The notes below the pieces were generated by a model. That model worked only from the letters and a program-made list of their open reading frames with translations, ran no database searches and was not told where the DNA came from. A DNA stretch of 64,000 bases from Rhodovarius crocodyli. GTDB taxonomy: Bacteria; Pseudomonadota; Alphaproteobacteria; Acetobacterales; Acetobacteraceae. This document shows positions 51,480 through 59,484 of this stretch, piece after piece. Both the position numbers and the translations under genes were made by a program. The stretch spans positions 186,001-250,000 of the forward strand of contig NZ_SACL01000003.1 of the NCBI RefSeq assembly GCF_004005855.1. The letters run 5' to 3'. Numbering within the stretch: the stretch's first letter is position 1; each line of letters begins with the position of its first letter.

Positions 51480-52353
51480 AACGCGCGATCAGCCAGCGCG
51501 CGGCGGGCCCGGGCGGCGTGTCGGTGCGGTGGATGATCTGGAAGCCATAGGGAATGGCCTGCCAGTCCGGCAGGTCCAGCCGCACGAGGCGGCCGGCCGC
51601 GATGTCCTCCCGCACCGCCGGTTCCGGCATGCCGCCCCAGCCCAGCCCCGCCTTCAGCAGCGCGTGCTTGGCGCCGAGATCGGCCAGGCGCCAGCTGCGC
51701 GGGGCCAGCACCGCGAAGTCATGGCCCTCGGTCAGCGGGGAGCGGTCGGTCAGTACCAGCTGGGTGTGGCTGGCGGCGGCGCCAGGTGCATTCGGACCCA
51801 GGGCCAGCGGGTGGCAGGGGGCCGCCACCGGGATCATCTGCACCGTGCCCGCCGCGATGCTGGTCAGCCCTGGCGGCTGCATGTGGATGGGCCCGGCCAG
51901 GCCCAGCGTGGCGGTGCGGTTCAGCACCAGCTGCGGCACGGCGCCCAGCGCCTCCATGTGCAGGCGCAGCGGCACGGTGGGGAACGCCGCCTGGAAGCCC
52001 TGCAGCACGCCCACCAGCTGCTCCATGGGCAGCACCACGGTCACGACCAATGAGACCTCGGCCTCCAGCCCCTCCGTCAGGCCTTTCACCCGGGCGCGCA
52101 GCATGTCCACGTCGCGGGCGATGGCGCGCGCCTCGGCCAGCACGGCCTGGCCTGGCTGGGTCAGGGCAGGGCGGCGGGTCGTCACGCGGTCGAACAGCGG
52201 CAGGCCCAGCTGGGCTTCCAGATTGTCGATGGCATAGGTGATGGCCGATGTGGCGCGCCCGAGCCGGCGGGCGGCGGCCGCGAAGCCGCCTTCCTCCACC
52301 ACCGCGAGGAAGATGCTCAACTGGTCGAGCGTCGGGGTGCCCGGTTCCGACAT
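51400..52353 (-). CDS. LysR-family transcriptional regulator
   Basis: 317-residue LysR regulator. The HTH (about 9-65) is LDQLSIFLAVVEEGGFAAAARRLGRATSAITYAIDNLEAQLGLPLFDR. The effector domain follows, e.g. VSLVVTVVLPMEQLVGVLQGFQAAFPTVPLRLHMEALGAV. The C-terminus is Pro/Gly-rich. It is divergent from the azoreductase gene with a palindrome TTCAG-N5-CTGAA just upstream of its ATG, the usual arrangement for LysR autoregulation and target activation. Confidence 0.92.
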   Translation of the reverse strand: MSEPGTPTLDQLSIFLAVVEEGGFAAAARRLGRATSAITYAIDNLEAQLGLPLFDRVTTRRPALTQPGQAVLAEARAIARDVDMLRARVKGLTEGLEAEVSLVVTVVLPMEQLVGVLQGFQAAFPTVPLRLHMEALGAVPQLVLNRTATLGLAGPIHMQPPGLTSIAAGTVQMIPVAAPCHPLALGPNAPGAAASHTQLVLTDRSPLTEGHDFAVLAPRSWRLADLGAKHALLKAGLGWGGMPEPAVREDIAAGRLVRLDLPDWQAIPYGFQIIHRTDTPPGPAARWLIARFRGRDDPAARTGMPPAPPPPGPATGA

Positions 52354-52368
52354 TTCAGAAATCCTGAA
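52354..52368. promoter_or_regulatory. Candidate LysR operator
   Basis: TTCAG (52354-52358) and CTGAA (52364-52368) form a perfect inverted repeat with five bases between, starting one base upstream of the LysR ATG. A related half-site pattern (CCTGATTTTCGG) lies about 30 bases further toward the azoreductase gene. The surrounding DNA is AT-rich. Confidence 0.5.
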
Positions 52369-52468
52369 CTTGGGTTTCTATATTATCCTGATTTTCGGAA
52401 AAGGCACCCAGGCATAGGGTCCGTCCCAACAGCCCGACCCGGGCATAGAGAGACCAAGGACCAGACCC

Positions 52469-53077
52469 ATGAACCTGCTGCACCTCGACTCCAGCATCCT
52501 CGCCGGTGGCTCCGTCAGCCGCGAGCTGACCGCCGCCATCGTGGCCGCCGAAAAGGCCCGCCACCCCAACCTGAACGTCACCTACCGCGACCTGGCCGCC
52601 GCCCCGGCGGGCCATCTGTCCGGCGCGCATCTGGCCGTGTTCCAGGGCAACCCGTCCGAAGACGCGGCGCTGCTGGCCGATGTGGGCCTGGGCGGCGCGA
52701 TGCTGGAGGAGTTCCTGGCCGCAGACATCGTGGTGGTGGGCGCGCCCATGTATAACTTCTCGGTGCCGAGCCAGCTGAAGACCTGGATCGACCGCGTTGC
52801 GGTGGCCGGCAAGACCTTCCGCTACACCGCCAACGGTCCCGAGGGCCTGGCCGGCGGCAAGAAGGTGATCGTGGCTTCCTCGCGCGGCGGCTTCTACGGC
52901 GCGGATACCCCTGCGGCCTCGATGGAGCACGCCGAGAGCTATCTGAAGGCCGTGTTCGCCTTCTTCGGCATCACGGATGTGCAGTTCGTCCGCGCCGAGG
53001 GCGTGGCGGTGGGCCCCGAGCAGCGCGCCCGCGCGCTGGAAGCCGCCCATGCCGAGGCGCTGAAGCTGGCCGCCTGA
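52469..53077 (+). CDS. azoR: FMN-dependent NADH-azoreductase
   Basis: 202-residue flavodoxin-fold quinone/azo reductase. [71 protein letters not shown] and [20 protein letters not shown] are the AzoR hallmarks (the [15 protein letters not shown] loop and the SRGG loop). It reduces quinones, azo dyes and nitro compounds with NAD(P)H. Divergent from its probable LysR regulator. Confidence 0.93.
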   Translation: MNLLHLDSSILAGGSVSRELTAAIVAAEKARHPNLNVTYRDLAAAPAGHLSGAHLAVFQGNPSEDAALLADVGLGGAMLEEFLAADIVVVGAPMYNFSVPSQLKTWIDRVAVAGKTFRYTANGPEGLAGGKKVIVASSRGGFYGADTPAASMEHAESYLKAVFAFFGITDVQFVRAEGVAVGPEQRARALEAAHAEALKLAA

Positions 53078-53106
53078 AGGGCCACCTGGGCCTGCTTGCC
53101 GCACGG

Positions 53107-53139
53107 GCAAAACCGGCCTACCCCTGGTGCCGGTTTTGC
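53107..53139. terminator. 11-bp inverted repeat after azoR, before XRE-cupin gene
   Basis: GCAAAACCGGC (53107-53117) and GCCGGTTTTGC (53129-53139) pair perfectly around 11 bases. It lies 30 bases past the azoR stop and 16 bases before the regulator ATG, so it may terminate azoR or serve as operator for the regulator. Confidence 0.55.
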
Positions 53140-53154
53140 AGGTGAGGCAACAGG

Positions 53155-53748
53155 ATGGACCAGGCCCGGCTGGTGGCACGGCAGATCGGCGCGCGGCTTC
53201 GTGCCGCGCGGGCTGCCGCGGGCCTGACCCTGCAACAGCTCGGCGATCAGGCCGGGCTGTCCGCCGCCTTCCTCTCCCGCGTCGAGCGCGGGGAGGCGAC
53301 GCCCTCCATAGCCAACCTGATCGCGGTGGCGCAGCGGCTGGCGATGCCCCTGCGCGACCTGTTCGAGGATGAGGTTCCCCAGGCACCCCAGGGCTATGCC
53401 GTATCGCGGCTGAACGCGCGCGCGGCGGCCGAGCAGATCCAGGCCGCGGGCTACCGTTTCCATTGGCTTTCCGGCGATCTGCCGCAGCCCAGGCTCTCTG
53501 CCTTCCTGCTGGAATTTCCCGTCACCACCGACCCCTCCGCCACGCTGCTGGAGCATGAGGGGGAGGAGATCCTGTACCTGCTGGAAGGCAGCCTGGAATT
53601 CCGCATCGGTGAGGATGTGCTGGTGCTGGCCCCCGGCGACTGCGTGCATCTGCTGGGCGACCGGCCGCATATGGGCCGCAACATCGGCACGGTGCCGGCG
53701 CGGCTTCTGATGGTCGTGACCCCCCCGGGCGCTGTGCACCAGCCGTAA
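53155..53748 (+). CDS. XRE-family regulator with C-terminal cupin
   Basis: 197-residue regulator. The HTH_3 domain (about 8-65) is IGARLRAARAAAGLTLQQLGDQAGLSAAFLSRVERGEATPSIANLIAVAQRLAMPLRDLFED. The cupin domain (about 110-190) includes HEGEEILYLLEGSLEFRIGEDVLVLAPGDCVHLLGDRPHMGRNIG. Such PuuR-type proteins sense small ligands and control neighbouring catabolic genes. The Ldh-type dehydrogenase gene 65 bases downstream is a likely target. Confidence 0.92.
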   Translation: MDQARLVARQIGARLRAARAAAGLTLQQLGDQAGLSAAFLSRVERGEATPSIANLIAVAQRLAMPLRDLFEDEVPQAPQGYAVSRLNARAAAEQIQAAGYRFHWLSGDLPQPRLSAFLLEFPVTTDPSATLLEHEGEEILYLLEGSLEFRIGEDVLVLAPGDCVHLLGDRPHMGRNIGTVPARLLMVVTPPGAVHQP

Positions 53749-53755
53749 ATCGATA

Positions 53756-53770
53756 TTGCATGTGATGCAA
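53756..53770. promoter_or_regulatory. Candidate operator upstream of the Ldh-type gene
   Basis: TTGCAT (53756-53761), GTG, then ATGCAA (53765-53770): a perfect inverted repeat in an AT-rich gap between the XRE-cupin regulator and the dehydrogenase. The AT-rich stretch may also carry the promoter. Confidence 0.55.
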
Positions 53771-53813
53771 ATCTGATTAACCTTCGGTGCAACCACACCG
53801 GGGGCATTGCCGC

Positions 53814-54899
53814 ATGAGCGAGACCGTCACCCTTTCCGTCGATGAGGTGCATGCGCTCGCCAAGGCCGCGCTGCTGCAGCAGGGCTTCGCCGACAACCAC
53901 GCGACCGCCATCGCCAACACCGTGACCATGGCCGAGCGCGACGAGTGCCGCCATCACGGCCTGTTCCGCATGCCCTTCTACATGAACGGCCTGTGGTCCG
54001 GTCAGGCGAGCCCCAGCATCGAGCCGGTGCTGACGCGGCTGGCGCCCTCCGTCATCCGGGTGGATGCGGGCTATTCCTTCTCCCCCCTCGCGCTGGAGGC
54101 GGGCGATGCGCCCCTGGCCGAGCTGGCACAGGAACACGGCATCGCGGCGCTGTCGGTGGTCAACGCGCTGAATGTCGCGGCGCTGTGGCCGGAGGTGGAG
54201 CGCCTGGCCCAGCGCGGGCTGGTGGGCTTCGCCTTCGTCGCCGCCGCGCCTTATGTGGCGCCGGCCGGCGGCACCAGGCCGCTCTACGGCACCAACCCGA
54301 TGGCGTTTTCCTGGCCGCGAGACGGGTTGCCGCCGGTGGTGTTCGACCAGGCTTCCTCGGCATCGGCACGGGGCGAGATCCAGATCCGCCTGCGCGACGG
54401 CAAGACGCTGCCGGATGGCTGGGCCATCGGCCCCGACGGCCAGCCGACCAACGACCCGAAGGAAGCCCTGGCCGGCGCGCAGCTGCCCTTCGGCGGCTTC
54501 AAGGGCAGCAACATCGCCATGATGGTGGAGCTGCTGGCCGGCCCGCTGCTGGGCGACGTGCTGAGCTTCGAGGCCGGCGCGCGCGACACCGCCAATACCG
54601 GCGCGCCCTGCGGCGGTGAGCTGGTGATCGCCATGGACCCGGCGAAATTCCTGCCCGGCGGCGACCGGAAAGCGCAGCTGGCCCATGCGGAAATGCTGTT
54701 CGAACGCATCACCGGCCAGACCGGCGCCCGCCTGCCGGCCGACCGCCGCTACGAGGCGCGCGCCCGCAGCGCCGAGTTCGGCGTGAAGGTGCCCAAGGTG
54801 CTGCATGAGACCATCCTGTCCTACGCCGCCGGCCAGGCGATCAAGGAACGCCAGGCCTATGAGGGCGACCACCTGACGCACCAGAACCAGGCGCGCTGA
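53814..54899 (+). CDS. Malate/L-lactate dehydrogenase (Ldh_2) family oxidoreductase
   Basis: 361-residue NAD(P)-dependent dehydrogenase of the sulfolactate/ureidoglycolate/Ldh_2 group. TMAERDECRHHGLFRMPFYM contains the catalytic His (about H48). YGTNPMAFSWP, GWAIGPDGQPTNDPKEAL, LPFGGFKGSNIAMMVELLAGPLLG are core segments. The start at 53814 (MSETVTLSVDEVHALAKAAL) has GGGGG upstream. It oxidises a 2-hydroxy acid; which one is not evident. One-base overlap (TGATG) with the next gene. Confidence 0.9.
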   Translation: MSETVTLSVDEVHALAKAALLQQGFADNHATAIANTVTMAERDECRHHGLFRMPFYMNGLWSGQASPSIEPVLTRLAPSVIRVDAGYSFSPLALEAGDAPLAELAQEHGIAALSVVNALNVAALWPEVERLAQRGLVGFAFVAAAPYVAPAGGTRPLYGTNPMAFSWPRDGLPPVVFDQASSASARGEIQIRLRDGKTLPDGWAIGPDGQPTNDPKEALAGAQLPFGGFKGSNIAMMVELLAGPLLGDVLSFEAGARDTANTGAPCGGELVIAMDPAKFLPGGDRKAQLAHAEMLFERITGQTGARLPADRRYEARARSAEFGVKVPKVLHETILSYAAGQAIKERQAYEGDHLTHQNQAR

Positions 54900-55534
54900 T
54901 GCCCACGGAACGCACCAGGGTCCGCCGCCGCCCCGAGCGCGGCCACTACGACCGCGCCACCATCGACGCCATCCTGGACGAGGCGCTGCTGTGCCATGTG
55001 GGCGTGGTGGTGGATGGCGAGCCCTTCGTCATCCCGACCACGATCGTGCGGGAGGGCGACTGGGTCTATCTGCACGGCAGCCCGAAGAACCGGCTGCTGA
55101 CCACCATCGCCGCAGGTGCTGCCGCCTGCATCACGGTCACGCTGGTGGACAGCATCGTGGCCGGCCGCTCCGGCTTCGGGATGAGCATGGATTACCGCAG
55201 CGTGGTGATCTTCGCCCATGGCGAGGTGATCGACGACCCGGCCGAGAAGAACCGCCTGGTCTACCGCTTCGTGGAGGCCATCATCCCCGGCCACCAGGTG
55301 CGCCCGGCCAAGCCGCAGGAGCTGAACGCGACGCTGTTCCTTCGTTTCCCGATCGAGGAGGCCTCGGCCAAGATCCGCGACGTGGGGGTGGTGGACCCGG
55401 AGGAGGACCAGGCGCTGGACCTCTGGGCCGGGGTGGTGCCGCTGAAGCTGGTGGCGGGCGAGCCACGGCCGTGCCCCGCGCTGAAACCGGGAACCGCGAC
55501 GCCCGATTATGCGAAGGGCTGGAAACGCCCTTAG
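54899..55534 (+). CDS. Pyridoxamine 5'-phosphate oxidase-like FMN-binding protein
   Basis: 211-residue split-barrel flavoprotein: GHYDRATIDAILDEALLCHVGVVVDGEPFVIPTTIVREGDWVYLHGSPKNRLL is the NimA/PNPOx_2 pattern, followed by CITVTLVDSIVAGRSGFGMSMDYRSVVIFAHGEVIDDPAEK. These proteins bind FMN, heme or F420, with varied roles. Coupled to the Ldh-type gene by TGATG. Its stop overlaps that of the convergent Fe-S gene by 4 bases. Confidence 0.88.
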   Translation: MPTERTRVRRRPERGHYDRATIDAILDEALLCHVGVVVDGEPFVIPTTIVREGDWVYLHGSPKNRLLTTIAAGAAACITVTLVDSIVAGRSGFGMSMDYRSVVIFAHGEVIDDPAEKNRLVYRFVEAIIPGHQVRPAKPQELNATLFLRFPIEEASAKIRDVGVVDPEEDQALDLWAGVVPLKLVAGEPRPCPALKPGTATPDYAKGWKRP

Positions 55535-56355
55535 CGGTTCAGCTCCGGCAGCACGTATTTGGCCACCGCATCGGCGCCCGCGGCCTCGATCCGCTCGGCG
55601 CCGATCAGGGCCGCGGGGTCGGCCGCGTTGCGCCAGTCCTTGTATTCGTCGCCATGCGGCAGGCCGGCGCTTTCGCCCAGGATATGGGCCCAGTTGCGCA
55701 CCTTGAAGCCATGGGTCTTTTCCAGCGCCACCAGCTCCCGGTGGCAGGAGTGGAAGATGCTGACGATGGTGTCGGCCTCGACCTCTCGCGCGGCGGCGAC
55801 CAGCCGTTCCAGATGGGCGGGCAGGGCTCCCGGCACGCCGGCCAGGCCGAAGCACATGTAGCTGGCGCCGCGATAGGGATGCTCCAGCACCTCAAGCCCC
55901 GGCACCAGGCGCAGCAGGCCGTGCACGGCCTCATTCACCGGGGCGCGGTCGTTGAAGCCGACATGGGTATCGACCAGAACCCGGCCTGTGACGGGGCGCG
56001 TCAGCACCGGGGCCAGGGCGGCGCGGCGGTCCCACAGGGCCTCCGTTACATGGGCGTGGCCGAAGCGGGGTTCCTGGGTGGCGCCCATGAAATCGTCGAG
56101 GTTCATGTGGCAGGTCGGGCACCAGGTGATGACCTGCTTGGCCCCGCTGTCGTTGAAGCTCGACATGGTGCGGCGGGCCATGCCCTCTGCCACGCGGGGC
56201 TGGCTTTCCTTGGGGCTGCCGCAGCAGGCGCCGGGGCCGCCGACAGGGGCTGCCGGCACGCCCGCGCATTCCAGCAGATGCGCCGAGATGCGGATGATCT
56301 CCGCATGGCGCGTCATGTTGCAGCCGTACCAGAAGAGCGCGTCGGTCACAGCCAT
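55531..56355 (-). CDS. CCG-domain iron-sulfur protein (HdrB/GlcF/LutA-like)
   Basis: 274-residue cysteine-rich-domain protein. The first CCG motif is complete: C12, C44-C45, C79 and C82 fit CX31CCX33CXXC, the noncubane 4Fe-4S site of HdrB-type proteins. The second half has only scattered Cys (YMCFG, HSCH), so the second motif is degenerate. It overlaps the ferredoxin-like gene by 10 bases. The pair resembles the two Fe-S subunits of lactate or glycolate oxidase systems, but no flavin oxidase subunit is adjacent. Confidence 0.83.
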   Translation of the reverse strand: MAVTDALFWYGCNMTRHAEIIRISAHLLECAGVPAAPVGGPGACCGSPKESQPRVAEGMARRTMSSFNDSGAKQVITWCPTCHMNLDDFMGATQEPRFGHAHVTEALWDRRAALAPVLTRPVTGRVLVDTHVGFNDRAPVNEAVHGLLRLVPGLEVLEHPYRGASYMCFGLAGVPGALPAHLERLVAAAREVEADTIVSIFHSCHRELVALEKTHGFKVRNWAHILGESAGLPHGDEYKDWRNAADPAALIGAERIEAAGADAVAKYVLPELNR

Positions 56356-56747
56356 TTCTCCTGTTCCTCAGCGGTGAAGCCCAGCCGCGCGAAGGCCTTC
56401 ACGGTGGGCATGGCACGGCTGGCGTCGCGCGGCGGCATGGTGCCGTTTTCCTGCGCGCGGAACTTCGCCAGGCGCAGCATCAGGGTGGGGTTCACCCCCT
56501 CCGGGCAGGCCGGGATGCAGCTGCCGGTGCGGGTGCAGGCGGAGACCCAGCCCTGGGACGCCGCATCGCCCGCCCCGCCCTGCAACAGGTCCAGCACGCC
56601 GGCCACAATGGCGGATGGCGCCACGCCCTGGGCGGCGGGGATATGCGGGGTCATCGGGCAGGCGTCGTAGCAGGCGCCGCAGCGGGTGCAGGCGGCGAGC
56701 ATGCCCGCCGTCTCCTTCTCCCGCAGTTCTGACCAGTTGGCGTACAT
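56346..56747 (-). CDS. 4Fe-4S dicluster-type protein with a degenerate second cluster
   Basis: 133-residue HdrC-like protein. The first cluster CTRCGACYDACP has all four Cys (C20, C23, C26, C30). The second reads CTRTGSCIPACP (C71, T74, C77, C81): Thr replaces the second Cys, so a 3Fe-4S or altered cluster is likely. It passes electrons to the CCG protein encoded downstream, with a 10-base overlap. It is separated by 104 bases from the DSD1-type gene upstream. Confidence 0.83.
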   Translation of the reverse strand: MYANWSELREKETAGMLAACTRCGACYDACPMTPHIPAAQGVAPSAIVAGVLDLLQGGAGDAASQGWVSACTRTGSCIPACPEGVNPTLMLRLAKFRAQENGTMPPRDASRAMPTVKAFARLGFTAEEQEKWL

Positions 56748-56851
56748 CCCTTGCTGCCTTTCGGTGGCTGGGGGCGGGGGGCTGGGGGCTGGCGTTGCCG
56801 GGCGGGTGCTTCACCGCTTCGGCGTGAACGCCTTCGCGGATCAGGCGCCAA

Positions 56852-57946
56852 TCACCAGTGGTTGACCCGGTCCCAGACTGCAATCACTTCCTGGCTGCCG
56901 TCCACCACATGATAATGCGTGTGGGCGGCGACCGTCATGCAGGTGTGGTTCGGCGCGACGCGCACCTTGTCACCGATATGGAAGACCGGGTTGCCGGGAA
57001 CCGCCACCTCGCCATGTTCCTGATAGGCACGGCGCATGATGGCATCGCCGAAGCTCGGCTTGCCATCGATATCGAGCAGCCGGCCGAAGCCGAAATCCTT
57101 CGGCGCGGCTTCGGTGCTGCGGTCCTTGCTCATGGCCATCGCGCCCGCATCCAGCAGCACGGTGCCGCGATCGGGGCGCTTGCCCACCACGCTCGCCAGC
57201 ACCGTCACGGCGATATCGTCCAGCGGGTGGGTGCCGATCTGGCCCTGGAACAGGTCGCCGAACATATAGACGCCGGCGCGGACCTCGGTGATGCCCTCCA
57301 GGCTTTTCGCGTAGAGCGCGGTGGGCGAGGAGCCCATGGACACGATCTTGGCCTTCAGCCCGGCATCGCGCATGGCCTGGGCGGTGTCGGCGACCGACTT
57401 GCGTTCCGCCTCGGCCACTTCCTCCATCTGCGCCTGGCTGCGGCCGAGGTAGGAATGCCCGCCATGGGTGAAGGTGCCGAGCATCTTCTTGCCCAGCGCG
57501 CGGGCCACGGTCATCGCGCCCTCGGGCACGGTGCCGCCGCGATGCTCACCGCTGTCCACCTCGACCAGCGCGGCGAGCTGGCCGGGGTGGGCCGCGATCT
57601 TCTCGGCCATTTCCACGTCGTCGGTGATGACCTTGATGCGCGCGCCGGCCTCGTTCATCGCGGCCACGCGTTCCAGCTTCTGCGGGGTGATGCCCACGGC
57701 GTAGATCTGGTCGATCCAGCCGGCATCGGCGAAGTACTTGGCCTCCGCCAGGGTCGAGACGGTGATGGGGCCGAAATTCGGGGCCGCCAGCATCGCCACG
57801 TCCCGGCTTTTGGCCGTCTTCATGTGGGGGCGCAGCACCACGCCGGGGTGGCGCGCCAGGGCGTCCGTCATCAGCTTCAGGTTGCGCTTCAGGACGGACA
57901 GATCCAGCACCAAGCAGGGGGTCTCAAGGTCATTCAGGGTGGTCAC
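56852..57946 (-). CDS. D-threonine aldolase/D-serine dehydratase-like PLP enzyme (DSD1 family)
   Basis: 364-residue fold-type III PLP enzyme. LNDLETPCLVLDLSVLKRNL and VLRPHMKTAKS (PLP lysine K43) form the alanine-racemase-like barrel start. FTHGGHSYLGR, GSSPTA and the C-terminal GDKVRVAPNHTCMTVAAHTHYHVVDG metal-binding His/Cys segment are diagnostic. It splits D-3-hydroxyamino acids such as D-threonine or dehydrates D-serine. The GTG at 57946 gives a GTGA overlap with the M81 gene. Confidence 0.9.
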   Translation of the reverse strand: MTTLNDLETPCLVLDLSVLKRNLKLMTDALARHPGVVLRPHMKTAKSRDVAMLAAPNFGPITVSTLAEAKYFADAGWIDQIYAVGITPQKLERVAAMNEAGARIKVITDDVEMAEKIAAHPGQLAALVEVDSGEHRGGTVPEGAMTVARALGKKMLGTFTHGGHSYLGRSQAQMEEVAEAERKSVADTAQAMRDAGLKAKIVSMGSSPTALYAKSLEGITEVRAGVYMFGDLFQGQIGTHPLDDIAVTVLASVVGKRPDRGTVLLDAGAMAMSKDRSTEAAPKDFGFGRLLDIDGKPSFGDAIMRRAYQEHGEVAVPGNPVFHIGDKVRVAPNHTCMTVAAHTHYHVVDGSQEVIAVWDRVNHW

Positions 57947-59484
57947 GGCCAGGAGGCCTCCGTATCGATGGGCAGGGACGGGCGGGGCACGTGCTTCCAA
58001 TTGAAGCGCGTCAGGATGGGCGAGGTCAGGCCCGGTCCATCCACCTCCACGATCTGCTCGTGCTGGAAGAATTCGTCGAAGCCGCCGCGGAAATGGCCAC
58101 GGCTTTTCACCACGACGGCGCGCAGCGTGCTGATATCAATGCCCAGGTGTTCCAGGAAGGCCGGGTCCGCGCATTGCGTGCGCTCGGAGATCACCACGAC
58201 CTCGATCCCGCGAACATCGTGTGGCCGATTCACCGCCTGCGGCGGATCGGACACAAGCCGCAGCCGCGCGGTCTTGCCCAGCTGCATCACCGTGCCGCCA
58301 TAGATGCCGCGCCGGCCGGTCACCTGGCCGTCCGACAGCGCCACCACCTCGGCATCGGCGGCGAATTCATGGCTGAATTCGTCCAGGCCGCCCTGGTTGA
58401 ACACGGCGCGGAAGCGGGCGCCCTTGCCCAGCGCATGCGCCTCGGCAGCCAGGCGCGCGTCGTTGATCACGCCGAACACCGCACCCTGCACGCCCGCCGC
58501 GTGGAAGGCGCGCAGGATTTCCATGGTGTTGCCGCGCCCGCCGCCGCCGGGGTTGTCCGCCACATCGGCGAAGGCGAGCGGGACGGGGCTGGTCAGCGCG
58601 CGCTGGGTGGCTTCCTCGATCGAGGTCAGGCGGGCCACGAAACGGTCGCGCCGCGCCCAGGCGGCCTCGGCCAGTTCCTGCGCCAGGGCCTCGGCCGCGC
58701 CCTGGTCGGTCGCCGTCACCACCGCCGTCATGCCGTTGAACGGCGTGTCGCCATAGGCGAAGCCGCCCATGACCGAGACGTTCACGATGCGGCTGTCCGC
58801 CGCCGCGCGCTCCTGGCCCAGGTTGATCACCTCCGCATACGGCCCCTGGGCCGTCAGCATCGACACGGTGGGCGCGATGATGGGCAGGCGGCGATGCGCG
58901 CGCACGAATTTCTCGCCCGCCAGCAGGCGGCGCATCAGCTGGGCTGATTCAGCGCCACGTTCCCGCATGTCCAGATGCGGGTTGGTGCGGTAGCCGACGA
59001 AGGCGTCGTTCAGCGCGACATTCTCCGCGCTGATGTTGCCGTGCAGGTCATAGCTGCAGATGAAGGGCACATCGCCCAAAATCTCCCGCACCAGGGCCTG
59101 CAGCGCGCCTTCGGGGTCGTGCAGGTGCTCGGCCAGGCCCGCGCCGTGGAGAACGGCATAGACGCCCTCCACCTGGCCCCGCAGGGGTTCGAGCCCCGCG
59201 CGCCATTCGGCCATGAAGCCCTCGAACACGTCGCGCGCCACCGGGCCCCAGGGCTCGGACATCGCCAGCATGATCGGGCGGGGTTCCCAGGGGCCGGTCG
59301 CGTCCATGGTGGTGACGAAGCCCGGCATTTCCCCCAGCGCGCGGGAGGAGGCGGCGCGGCCGTCCGTCACGATCTCCTCGCCGCGCAGCAGGCAGCGGTT
59401 GGTGAAATCGTGCATCCGGGCGACGGGCGCCCAGCGGTTGCACTCGATGGAGAAGCCTAGCAGGGCGATGCGCGGCGTGGTCAT
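57943..59484 (-). CDS. M81 family metallopeptidase (MlrC-like)
   Basis: 513-residue protein of the microcystinase C family. MTTPRIALLGFSIECNRWAP, PFICSYDLHGNISAENV, FVGYRTNPHLDMRERG (metal-binding Asp and His residues), MGGFAYGDTPFNGMTAVV and the C-terminal VVVKSRGHFRGGFDEFF are the recognised segments. Members hydrolyse short or unusual peptides, and most have no known substrate. It lies between a threonine-synthase-like gene and the DSD1-type gene with 4-base overlaps on both sides. Confidence 0.92.
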   Translation of the reverse strand: MTTPRIALLGFSIECNRWAPVARMHDFTNRCLLRGEEIVTDGRAASSRALGEMPGFVTTMDATGPWEPRPIMLAMSEPWGPVARDVFEGFMAEWRAGLEPLRGQVEGVYAVLHGAGLAEHLHDPEGALQALVREILGDVPFICSYDLHGNISAENVALNDAFVGYRTNPHLDMRERGAESAQLMRRLLAGEKFVRAHRRLPIIAPTVSMLTAQGPYAEVINLGQERAAADSRIVNVSVMGGFAYGDTPFNGMTAVVTATDQGAAEALAQELAEAAWARRDRFVARLTSIEEATQRALTSPVPLAFADVADNPGGGGRGNTMEILRAFHAAGVQGAVFGVINDARLAAEAHALGKGARFRAVFNQGGLDEFSHEFAADAEVVALSDGQVTGRRGIYGGTVMQLGKTARLRLVSDPPQAVNRPHDVRGIEVVVISERTQCADPAFLEHLGIDISTLRAVVVKSRGHFRGGFDEFFQHEQIVEVDGPGLTSPILTRFNWKHVPRPSLPIDTEASWP

